Below are positions 8,609-15,915 of a DNA stretch of 50,334 nt, one piece after another (position 1 is the stretch's first letter; every line of letters starts with the position of its first letter). Made by a program: the position numbers and the translations under genes. Below the pieces are notes generated by a model that saw only the letters and a list, made by a program, of their open reading frames with translations, was not told the origin of the DNA and ran no database searches. Source of the DNA: WRAI01 sp031549605 (GTDB lineage: Bacteria > Bacillota > Clostridia > Oscillospirales > UBA929); assembly GCA_031549605.1 (NCBI GenBank), contig JAVBPM010000017.1, positions 1-50,334 on the forward strand. Direction: 5' to 3'.

Positions 8609-9012
8609 TGTATAAGAGCAAAAAGCCGTATTTTTACGGCACCGGCCGTCGCAAGTCGTCGGTCGCCCGCGTTCACCTCTTCCCCACCGGCACCGGTGCC
8701 ATTACCATCAACGGCCGTGACATCGACGACTACTTTGGTCTCGACACGCTCAAGATGATTGTGCGTCAGCCGCTGCTGGCCACCAACACCGTCGGTCGCG
8801 TTGACCTCGACATCACTGTCGTGGGCGGCGGCGTCACCGGTCAGGCCGGTGCTATCCGCCATGGCGTCAGCCGTGCGCTGCTGCTGGTCAACGAGGAAAA
8901 CCGCCCCGTGCTCAAGGCCGCCGGCTTTTTGACCCGCGACCCGCGCATGAAAGAGCGTAAAAAATGCGGCCTCAAAGCCGCCCGCCGCGCACCCCAGTTC
9001 AGCAAGCGCTAA
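8608..9012 (+). CDS. rpsI: 30S ribosomal protein S9
   Basis: A 134-residue small-subunit protein. The sequence begins near YGTGRRKSSVARV, contains INGRDIDDYF and GQAGAIRHGVSRALL, and ends with the conserved basic tail QFSKR that reaches the ribosomal P site. It overlaps the L13 stop by one base and is presumably co-translated. The operon closes with a terminator hairpin 22 nt downstream. Confidence 0.97.
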   Translation: MYKSKKPYFYGTGRRKSSVARVHLFPTGTGAITINGRDIDDYFGLDTLKMIVRQPLLATNTVGRVDLDITVVGGGVTGQAGAIRHGVSRALLLVNEENRPVLKAAGFLTRDPRMKERKKCGLKAARRAPQFSKR

Positions 9013-9033
9013 ACGACAACTTTCACACACAGA

Positions 9034-9068
9034 AGCCTCGACCGCAACAGCGGCCGAGGCTTTGTCTA
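9034..9068 (+). terminator. Terminator of rplM-rpsI
   Basis: AGCCTCGACCGC pairs with GCGGCCGAGGCT (one mismatch) around a short loop and is followed by TTTGTCT. Confidence 0.8.
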
Positions 9069-9075
9069 TTACCCA

Positions 9076-9678
9076 TCATGCGATGGGCACAACCTCATAT
9101 TGGCAAAACGCCAGCATTTCTTCGTCGGAAAAATCACCAGTAAAGCTGGCCGAAAAGCTTCTATGATCGCAAATCCAATAGACAGAACACGCCGTCTCTG
9201 ACCGATACAACGCGTATGATACGCCCTTTCGCTGAACCCACTCCAGTGTTTGACCCGCCCCCGCTTCAGCGCGTACTACCGACTCCTCTGCCCTCTCTCG
9301 AAACCACAGCAGTGACGCGCTCACGCGTCGACCCTCCGCCGCACTGTATATCACTTCAACATAAGCACTGCCGCCGTTGCCACCGCCGGCCACATTGATT
9401 CCATCCAACACCAGCCCGGCCGGCACAGTGCCCGGCCGACAATACTCGGTCAACGACCCCACCCGCTCTTCATCGGCAGACGGGTCGGCTCTCTTTGCCT
9501 CGACTGCCGCTATCAGCTCACCTTCGCTGACAAAAAACTCATAGGTGTAACACGCGTCAACCGTGGAGGTAGACATGCTTTGCGGCGATGGCGCTGCCAT
9601 GTCACGGTCAACCTTGCCGCAGGCACCCAGCAGAGAAAGGCCAACCAGTACAACCGCCAAAACAATCCCCGCCTTCAT
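9076..9678 (-). CDS. Lipoprotein with DUF4367-like domain
   Basis: A 200-residue secreted lipoprotein starting at ATG 9678 behind AGGAGGTGTACAT. The signal sequence KAGIVLAVVLVGLSLLGAC ends in a lipobox (LGAC) around residue 20. The C-terminal half has alternating strands (AYVEVIYS, RRVSASLLWF, VSYALYRSE, YWICDHRSFSASF) ending in FSDEEMLAFCQYEVVP. This resembles DUF4367-type domains, which in Firmicutes often follow anti-sigma or membrane anchors and end in an s.eEll.i.kSi helix. The domain call is tentative and the role unknown. Confidence 0.65.
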   Translation of the reverse strand: MKAGIVLAVVLVGLSLLGACGKVDRDMAAPSPQSMSTSTVDACYTYEFFVSEGELIAAVEAKRADPSADEERVGSLTEYCRPGTVPAGLVLDGINVAGGGNGGSAYVEVIYSAAEGRRVSASLLWFRERAEESVVRAEAGAGQTLEWVQRKGVSYALYRSETACSVYWICDHRSFSASFTGDFSDEEMLAFCQYEVVPIA

Positions 9679-9788
9679 ATGTACACCTCCTGTTATCGGC
9701 ATTATATATCACATGAAAACTTTACACAACACAGGAAATTCACCTTGAATGTTTTCGCAAACCACGGCAGGTTTTTTCTTGCGCGCTG

Positions 9789-9817
9789 TTGACTGACCGC
9801 TGTTTTTCCGTTACAAT
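9789..9817 (+). promoter_or_regulatory. guaB promoter
   Basis: TTGACT (9789-9794), a 17-nt spacer and TACAAT (9812-9817), followed by the Shine-Dalgarno AAGGGG and ATG 9846. The leader is very short, so no upstream purine riboswitch fits here. Confidence 0.75.
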
Positions 9818-9845
9818 GGCAAGAAAAGAATAAGGGGTGTCGGAT

Positions 9846-11330
9846 ATGCTGAATGTCGACGAGAAGAGCAAGTTTCTCAAACAGGGCTACACCTTTGACG
9901 ACGTCCTGCTCATTCCCGCGTACAGCGAGATTTTGGGCAAGGACGTCAATTTGCAAACGCAGCTGACGTCGCGCATACGGCTCAATGTGCCGTTGATGAG
10001 CGCGGCGATGGACACGGTCACCGAGTCGCGTATGGCCATTGCCCTCGCGCGTGAGGGCGGCGTGGGCATCATCCACAAGAATATGAGCATCGAGCAGCAG
10101 GCCAGCGAGGTCGACCGCGTCAAACGCAGCGAAAACGGCGTCATTACCAATCCTTTTTCGCTGACGCCGTTGCACACGCTCAAGGACGCCGACGATTTGA
10201 TGGCCAAGTTCCGCATTTCGGGCGTACCCATCTGCGACGAGGCGGGCCGTCTGGTGGGCATCATCACCAACCGCGACCTCAAATTTGTCGAGGACATGTC
10301 GGCGGCCATCGAGTCGACGATGACCAAAAAGAACCTCATCACCGCGCCGGTCGGCACGACACTGGCCGAGGCCAAGGGCATGCTGATGCGCGGCAAGGTG
10401 GAAAAGCTGCCCATTGTCGACGACGAGGGCATGCTGCGCGGTTTGATTACCATTAAGGACATTGACAAAGCCGTCGCCTACCCCAACTCGGCGCGCGACG
10501 CCGAGGGCCGGCTGCTGGTCGGCGCCGCGATTGGCGTCACGGGCGATATGCTGCAGCGCGCCGAAGCGCTGCTGGCGGCCGGTGCCGACGTGCTGGGGCT
10601 CGACAGCGCCCACGGCCACTCGAAAAACATTCTCAACGGCGTGCGCGAACTGAAAAAGCACTTCCCGCACGCGCAGGTCATTGCCGGCAACGTCGCGACA
10701 GCCGAGGGCACCAAGGCGCTGATTGACGCCGGTGTCGACGCCGTTAAGGTGGGCATTGGCCCCGGCTCGATTTGCACCACGCGTGTGGTCGCCGGTATCG
10801 GCGTGCCGCAAATCTCGGCCATCTACGACGCCGCCTGCGAGGCCAGCAAGCACAATATCCCCGTCATTGCCGACGGCGGCGTGCAATACTCGGGTGACGT
10901 CGTCAAGGCGCTGGCAGCCGGTGCCAACGTCGTGATGATTGGCTCGTTGTTTGCCGGTTGCGAGGAGTCGCCGGGTGACAGCGAGCTGTATCAGGGCCGC
11001 CGCTTCAAGGTCTACCGCGGCATGGGCTCGATTGCCTCGATGCAGCAGGCCAAGGGCAGCGCCGACCGCTATTTCCAAGAGGACGCGCAGAAATTGGTGC
11101 CTGAAGGCGTCGAGGGCCGCGTGCCCTACAAGGGGTTGCTTTCTGAATCGGTGTTCCAGCTGGTGGGCGGTATCCGCTCGGGCATGGGCTATTGCGGCAC
11201 GCCCGACATTCCGACGCTGCACGAAAAGGGCACCTTTATCCGCATCACCGGCGCCGGTCTGCGCGAGAGTCACCCGCACGACATCTCGATTACCAAAGAA
11301 TCACCCAACTACACACCCGCCAACCTGTAA
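9846..11330 (+). CDS. guaB: IMP dehydrogenase
   Basis: A 494-residue enzyme oxidising IMP to XMP with NAD+, the committed step of GTP synthesis. The N-terminus (GYTFDDVLLIPAYSE) and PLMSAAMDTVTESRMAIALAREGGVGIIHKNM are typical. Two CBS domains occupy about residues 95-210. The catalytic loop GIGPGSICTTRVVAG places the active-site Cys near residue 310, and the flap region around YRGMGSIASM is intact. ATG 9846 sits 8 nt after AAGGGG; GTG 9837 overlaps that site and is rejected. It is followed 15 nt later by the isomerase gene. Confidence 0.96.
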   Translation: MLNVDEKSKFLKQGYTFDDVLLIPAYSEILGKDVNLQTQLTSRIRLNVPLMSAAMDTVTESRMAIALAREGGVGIIHKNMSIEQQASEVDRVKRSENGVITNPFSLTPLHTLKDADDLMAKFRISGVPICDEAGRLVGIITNRDLKFVEDMSAAIESTMTKKNLITAPVGTTLAEAKGMLMRGKVEKLPIVDDEGMLRGLITIKDIDKAVAYPNSARDAEGRLLVGAAIGVTGDMLQRAEALLAAGADVLGLDSAHGHSKNILNGVRELKKHFPHAQVIAGNVATAEGTKALIDAGVDAVKVGIGPGSICTTRVVAGIGVPQISAIYDAACEASKHNIPVIADGGVQYSGDVVKALAAGANVVMIGSLFAGCEESPGDSELYQGRRFKVYRGMGSIASMQQAKGSADRYFQEDAQKLVPEGVEGRVPYKGLLSESVFQLVGGIRSGMGYCGTPDIPTLHEKGTFIRITGAGLRESHPHDISITKESPNYTPANL

Positions 11331-11345
11331 CGTAAGGAGTATCCC

Positions 11346-12140
11346 ATGAAGCTTTCATTTTCCACAGTCGGCTGCCCACACTGGCGCTGGGGCGAAATCA
11401 CCGCTACGGCCAAGGATTTGGGTTACAGCGGCATTGAGCTGCGCGGTCTGGGCGACGACTTGTTTCTGCCCGAGGTTAAAATCTTCCAGCCCGAGCACCG
11501 CGCCGATACGCTTGACGGGCTGAAAAAACACGGGCTGGCCATCGCCTGCGTCGCCAGCTACTGCCAGTTGCACAAAAACGACCGCAACGAGCTGGCCGCC
11601 ACGCGTGACACCATTGAGTTGGCCGCCGCACTCGAAGCGCCGTTTGTCCGCGTGTTGGGCGACAGCTGGGGCGAGCCGGGCACCGACGTCGACGAGGCGC
11701 TGGTCGCCGAGCGACTCAAGGCGCTGGCACCCTATGCCGCCGAGAAAAACGTCACGCTGCTGGTTGAGTCCAACGGCGTTTGGTCCAACACCGCCAAGCT
11801 GGCGGCGCTGCTCAACGACGTCAACAGCGACGCCGTCGCGGCACTGTGGGATGTCTGGCACCCCATCCGCAACTACGCCGAAGCGCCGAGTGCCACCTAT
11901 GCCAACATTGGCCAGTGGGTCAGGCATGTCCACCTCAAGGACGCGCGCGGCAACGGCCTCAAAATGCTGGGCTACGGCGACCTGCCGCTGGTCGAGATAC
12001 TGCGCCTATTGAAAAGCGGCGGCTACGACGGCTATCTGTCCGCCGAGTGGACCAAGCGCTGGAACGCCGACCTTGAAGACCCGGGTGTGGTCTTTGCCCA
12101 CTATGTCTATATGGCGCAAAAGCTGTGGGGTCAGGCGTGA
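11346..12140 (+). CDS. Sugar phosphate isomerase/epimerase-like TIM-barrel protein
   Basis: A 264-residue xylose-isomerase-like/AP-endonuclease-2-fold protein. The opening MKLSFSTVGCPHWRWGEI, the GYSGIELRGLGDDL strand-helix, VTLLVESNGVWS, ALWDVWHP and VRHVHLKDARG are arranged as in this superfamily, with probable metal ligands Glu, Asp, His and Glu (VES, WDVWH, HVHLKD, SAEW). Members isomerise or epimerise sugars such as tagatose, inosose or hydroxypyruvate; the sequence does not identify the substrate. TAAGGAG lies 7-8 nt before the start. Its TGA stop overlaps the GTG start of miaB. Confidence 0.85.
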   Translation: MKLSFSTVGCPHWRWGEITATAKDLGYSGIELRGLGDDLFLPEVKIFQPEHRADTLDGLKKHGLAIACVASYCQLHKNDRNELAATRDTIELAAALEAPFVRVLGDSWGEPGTDVDEALVAERLKALAPYAAEKNVTLLVESNGVWSNTAKLAALLNDVNSDAVAALWDVWHPIRNYAEAPSATYANIGQWVRHVHLKDARGNGLKMLGYGDLPLVEILRLLKSGGYDGYLSAEWTKRWNADLEDPGVVFAHYVYMAQKLWGQA

Positions 12141-13270
12141 AGGCATACTGCAAAACCTTTGGCTGCCAGCAAAATGTGCGCGACAGTGAGACGGCCGCCG
12201 GACTGCTGGTGCAGTGCGGCTACGCGCTGACCGATACGCTGCGCGATGCCGACGTCATTTTCATCAACACCTGCGCCATCCGCGCCCACGCCGAAAACAA
12301 GGTGCTGAGCTATTTGGGGCGCTTGAAAAAGCTAAAACAGGACAAGCCGACGCTGCAAGTCATTGTCTGCGGCTGTATGCCCGCCCAACCGGCGGTGGCC
12401 GCCAAGCTCAAGGAGCAGTTTCCGCAGGTCGACATTATCATGGCGCCCGACGCCTTGCCCAAGCTGCCGCAGCTGCTGGCCGACAGCCTGTCGGGCGCCG
12501 GTCGGCAGGTCGACACGCAGCCCAACGCCACATGGCACGAGCCGCTGCCCGTCGCGCGCGGCGCGGTCACGCCCGAGGGCGTCGACAACAGCGAGGCGCT
12601 GGTGACCGTGATGTCGGGCTGCGACAACTATTGCAGCTACTGCATCGTCCCCTACGTGCGCGGCCGCGAGCGCAGCCGCCGCGTGACCGACGTACTCAGC
12701 GAGGTACAAGCCGCCGTGGCAGGCGGCTTTTCGCGCATTATGCTGCTGGGACAAAACGTCAACGCCTACCACGACGGCGACGCTGATTTTCCGGCGCTGT
12801 TGCGCGCCATCAACGAAATCGACGGCGACTTTACCGTGCGCTTTATGACCAGCCACCCCAAGGACGCCGACGTGGCGCTGTTTGACGCGCTGGCGCAGTG
12901 CGACAAGCTGGAAAAGCACCTGCACCTGCCGGTGCAGTCGGGCTCAAGCGCCGTGCTCAAGGCCATGAACCGCAAATACGGCCGCGAGCAGTATTTGGCC
13001 AAGGTGACCGCGCTGCGCGAGCGCCTGCCCGCCGTACGGCTGACGTCGGACATCATCGTCGGCTTTCCCGGCGAGACCGAAGCCGATTTTGCCGATACGC
13101 TGTCGCTGGTCGAGCAGGTGCGCTTTGACCAGCTGTTTACCTTCTTATTTTCACCGCGCCGCGGCACACCGGCGGCGTCCATGGCCGACGCCGTACCCGA
13201 TGAGGTCAAAAAAGAGCGTTTTGCCCGACTGCTCGCGCTGCAAAAGCGCATTGAAACGGGCGAGGGCTGA
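12137..13270 (+). CDS. miaB: MiaB-type tRNA methylthiotransferase lacking the TRAM domain
   Basis: A 377-residue radical-SAM methylthiotransferase that adds a 2-methylthio group to i6A37 of tRNAs. The N-terminal UPF0004 domain carries its cluster cysteines (FGCQQN, NTCAIR, CGCMPAQ) and the radical-SAM CxxxCxxC motif reads CDNYCSYCIVPYVRGRERSR. LLGQNVNAY and SDIIVGFPGETEADF are also typical. MiaB proteins are normally about 440-450 residues and end in an RNA-binding TRAM domain; this one stops at RLLALQKRIETGEG and no TRAM remnant follows. The GTG start overlaps the preceding stop (GTGA); an in-frame ATG at 12125 lies within the upstream gene without a better site. Its partner miaA lies 5 kb downstream. 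Confidence 0.88.
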   Translation: MKAYCKTFGCQQNVRDSETAAGLLVQCGYALTDTLRDADVIFINTCAIRAHAENKVLSYLGRLKKLKQDKPTLQVIVCGCMPAQPAVAAKLKEQFPQVDIIMAPDALPKLPQLLADSLSGAGRQVDTQPNATWHEPLPVARGAVTPEGVDNSEALVTVMSGCDNYCSYCIVPYVRGRERSRRVTDVLSEVQAAVAGGFSRIMLLGQNVNAYHDGDADFPALLRAINEIDGDFTVRFMTSHPKDADVALFDALAQCDKLEKHLHLPVQSGSSAVLKAMNRKYGREQYLAKVTALRERLPAVRLTSDIIVGFPGETEADFADTLSLVEQVRFDQLFTFLFSPRRGTPAASMADAVPDEVKKERFARLLALQKRIETGEG

Positions 13271-13298
13271 GCCATGGAGCTGTTGCTGGCTCAGCTTT
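13266..13298 (+). terminator. Hairpin overlapping the miaB stop codon
   Basis: GCTGAGCCA (13266-13274) and TGGCTCAGC (13287-13295) form a perfect 9-bp stem with a 12-nt loop, followed only by TTTGA. It could be a weak terminator or attenuator between miaB and mutS. It contains the miaB stop. Confidence 0.4.
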
Positions 13299-13332
13299 GA
13301 CCACAGGCTTCCATTGAAAGTGAGGTGAGTTC

Positions 13333-15594
13333 ATGCCGTCCTTGCAGACGCCCATGATGCGGCAATACTACGACATCAAAAATACGCTGCCCGACTGCAT
13401 TTTGTTCTACCGGCTGGGCGACTTCTACGAGATGTTTGACGACGACGCGCGGCTGGTCAGCGCCGAGCTCGATTTGATGCTGACCACGCGCGACCGCAAT
13501 GCGCCGCCCGAAGAGCAGACGCCGATGTGCGGCGTGCCCTTTCACTCCAGCGAGGCCTACATAGCGCGACTGATTGAGCGTGGCTACAGCGTCGCCATCT
13601 GCGAGCAAATCGGCGATCCGGCGCAATCCAAGGGCTTGGTCGAGCGCAAGGTGGAGCGCCGTTTGACGCCCGGCACCGTGACGGAAAGCACCTGTCTTGA
13701 CGAAGGCGTCAACAACTACCTGTGTGCGCTCTGCTTTGACCGCGAGGGCGTCGGGCTTTGCTTTGCCGACGTGTCGGCCGGACAGATTTATGCCACCCAG
13801 CTGACCGCCGCCGACGGCGTCTCGGCGCTGCGCGACGAACTGGCGCGGTTTGCTCCGCGTGAAATCATTGTCGCCCGCAGCGCTACGCTGTGGGACGGCG
13901 CACTTGACAACACCGCCTGTACCGTATCGCGCACTGACGACGACCTCTGGCAGCCGGAAGCAGCCGGCCACTGCGCCGAGCTGGCCTTTGGCCCGCTGCC
14001 CCACGCCGCCGCGCGGCTCGTGACGGCCGTCGGCGCGACGGTGGGCTATATGCAGTCGACGCAGCAGCAAATTGACGGTCTGCTGGGCGATTTGCAGCTC
14101 TATCAACCCGACCTCTACGTCGCACTGGACGCCTCGACACGCCGCCATTTGGAGCTATGCGAGAGCCTGTCGGGCGGGCGGCGCGGCTCGCTGCTGGCGG
14201 TGCTGGACAAAACAGTCACGCCCATGGGCAAGCGGCTGCTGCGCAACTGGCTGCAGCGTCCGCTGCGCAGTGTGCAGACGGTCAACGAGCGGCTGGACGC
14301 CGTTGAGTTTCTGACGCGCGACACCGTCGTGCGCGGTGAGTGCGCCGAGGCCATGAAGGGCATCGGCGACATGGAACGGCTGATTGGCCGCATCTGTGCC
14401 GGAACGGCCAACGCCCGTGACCTGATGGCGCTTTGTCTGGCCTGCGAGCACATTGAGCAGCTTAAGCGGCAAACCGTGCCGCTGCGCGGCGAACTGCTGG
14501 CACGCACGGCGACGGCCATTGAGTCGCTGAGCGACATTGCGCTGCTGATTGGCCGCACGCTGGTCGACAACCCGCCGCTCAAGGCGGCTGACGGCAAGCT
14601 GATTAAAATCGGCTACAACGACGAGGTCGACCGACTGCACAACGTCGTCGAGCACACCAAGGAGCTGGTGGCCGCCATGGAAGCGACCGAGCGCGAACGC
14701 ACCGGCATTAAAACGCTGAAAATCGGCTACAACCGTGTGTTTGGCTACTATATTGAGATTTCCAAGGGCCAAAGTGCCAACGCGCCGGCCGAATACGACC
14801 GCAAGCAGACGCTGGCCAATGGCGAGCGCTTTACCACCCCCGAACTAAAAGAGATGGAGACGACCATCCTGACCGCGCGCGACCGGCTGCAGGCGCTGGA
14901 GGAACAGCTCTTTTTGCAGCTGCGCGCCGACGTGGCGGCCCACGCCGACCGCATCCGCGGCACGGCGGCGGCCATTGCACAGCTGGACGTGCTGGTGTCG
15001 CTGGCGGCGGTGGCCGTGGCGCGGCGCTACGCGCGGCCGCAGTACGACGACAGCGACACGCTGGCCATCACCGAGGGTCGCCACCCTGTTGTCGAGGCGC
15101 TGCTCAAGGACAGCCCCTTTGTGCCCAACGACGTCGCGCTCGACGGCCGCACCAACACCGTGATGATTCTCACCGGCCCCAACATGGCGGGTAAGTCGAC
15201 CTATATGCGTCAGGTGGCGCTCATCGCGCTGATGGCGCAGATGGGCAGCTTTGTGCCGGCCAAGCAGGCGCACATCGGCCAGCTGGACGCTGTGTTCACG
15301 CGCATCGGCGCGTCCGACGACCTGACCGGCGGCCAGTCGACCTTTATGGTCGAGATGTCGGAGGTGTCGCATATTCTGGCGCACGCAACCAAACAGAGCC
15401 TGCTGATTCTCGACGAGGTGGGACGCGGCACTTCGACCTTTGACGGCATGGCCGTGGCGCAGGCGGTGCTGGAATACGTCGCCGACGCTAAGAAAATCGG
15501 CGCGCGTACCATTTTTGCCACCCACTACCACGAGCTGGCCGACATGGAGCATCAGCTGCCCTATGTAGTCAATTACAACGTCAAGTCGAAATAG
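13333..15594 (+). CDS. mutS: DNA mismatch repair protein MutS, interrupted by an in-frame amber codon
   Basis: A 753-residue product up to TAG at 15592-15594; the same frame continues with conserved MutS sequence to 15915. MutS binds mispaired bases and recruits MutL. Domain I begins TPMMRQYYDIKNTLPDCILFYRLGDFYEMF, with the mismatch-contacting F-Y-E motif intact. The ATPase domain has Walker A TGPNMAGKSTYMRQ near residue 620, the signature region LTGGQSTFMVEMSE and Walker B LLILDEVGRGTSTFDG. The stop falls after VVNYNVKSK. Intact homologues continue here without a break into the C-terminal strand and the helix-turn-helix that makes the ATPase dimer interface. A product ending here would lack about 107 residues and is unlikely to function fully. 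GTGAGGTGAG precedes ATG 13333. Confidence 0.9.
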   Translation: MPSLQTPMMRQYYDIKNTLPDCILFYRLGDFYEMFDDDARLVSAELDLMLTTRDRNAPPEEQTPMCGVPFHSSEAYIARLIERGYSVAICEQIGDPAQSKGLVERKVERRLTPGTVTESTCLDEGVNNYLCALCFDREGVGLCFADVSAGQIYATQLTAADGVSALRDELARFAPREIIVARSATLWDGALDNTACTVSRTDDDLWQPEAAGHCAELAFGPLPHAAARLVTAVGATVGYMQSTQQQIDGLLGDLQLYQPDLYVALDASTRRHLELCESLSGGRRGSLLAVLDKTVTPMGKRLLRNWLQRPLRSVQTVNERLDAVEFLTRDTVVRGECAEAMKGIGDMERLIGRICAGTANARDLMALCLACEHIEQLKRQTVPLRGELLARTATAIESLSDIALLIGRTLVDNPPLKAADGKLIKIGYNDEVDRLHNVVEHTKELVAAMEATERERTGIKTLKIGYNRVFGYYIEISKGQSANAPAEYDRKQTLANGERFTTPELKEMETTILTARDRLQALEEQLFLQLRADVAAHADRIRGTAAAIAQLDVLVSLAAVAVARRYARPQYDDSDTLAITEGRHPVVEALLKDSPFVPNDVALDGRTNTVMILTGPNMAGKSTYMRQVALIALMAQMGSFVPAKQAHIGQLDAVFTRIGASDDLTGGQSTFMVEMSEVSHILAHATKQSLLILDEVGRGTSTFDGMAVAQAVLEYVADAKKIGARTIFATHYHELADMEHQLPYVVNYNVKSK

Positions 15595-15915
15595 CGCGGC
15601 GACGACATTGTTTTTTTGCGCAAGGTGGTGCGCGGCAGCACCGTCGACAGCTATGGCGTCGAGGTGGCCAAGCTGGCCGGTCTGCCGTCTAAGGTGATCA
15701 ACCGCGCACAGGCGCTGGTTGAGGTGCTGGAGGCCAACGCCTTCACGCACGAAAAGCGGCCGGTGCAGCCGCAGGGCGAGCAGCTGTCGCTGGGCGAACT
15801 GTCGGCTGGTGAGGTCGTGCGCGATTTGGCCGACCTGTCACTCGATACGCTGTCACCCATCGAGGCCATGAATGTGCTGTACAAGCTGCACGCCAAGGCC
15901 AAGGAGGTGCTGTAA
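15595..15915 (+). pseudogene. mutS: C-terminal fragment of mutS downstream of the amber codon
   Basis: In the same frame as mutS, 106 sense codons read RGDDIVFLRKVVRGSTVDSYG, VAKLAGLPSKVINRAQ and so on to LYKLHAKAKEVL, which is the normal MutS C-terminus including the dimerisation helices. Only a TAG separates it from the upstream part; one base change (AAG or CAG to TAG) would explain it. A TTG at 15616 could restart translation but has no obvious Shine-Dalgarno. The TAA stop overlaps the mutL ATG (TAATG). Nonsense mutation, assembly error or amber readthrough are all possible. Confidence 0.8.

Noticed and set aside
9703..9845. Purine riboswitch upstream of guaB
   Set aside because: The predicted transcription start leaves only about 20 nt of leader before the start codon.
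9702..11279. 525-codon open frame antisense to guaB
   Set aside because: guaB is unmistakable on the other strand; the antisense product is His/Arg/Val-rich with no domain.
15592..15594. Genome-wide recoding of TAG as an explanation for the mutS stop
   Set aside because: At least seven other genes here (HEAT-repeat, yggS, flavodoxin, small membrane protein, second anti-sigma-like, ABC ATPase, Cys-tail lipoprotein) end naturally at TAG.
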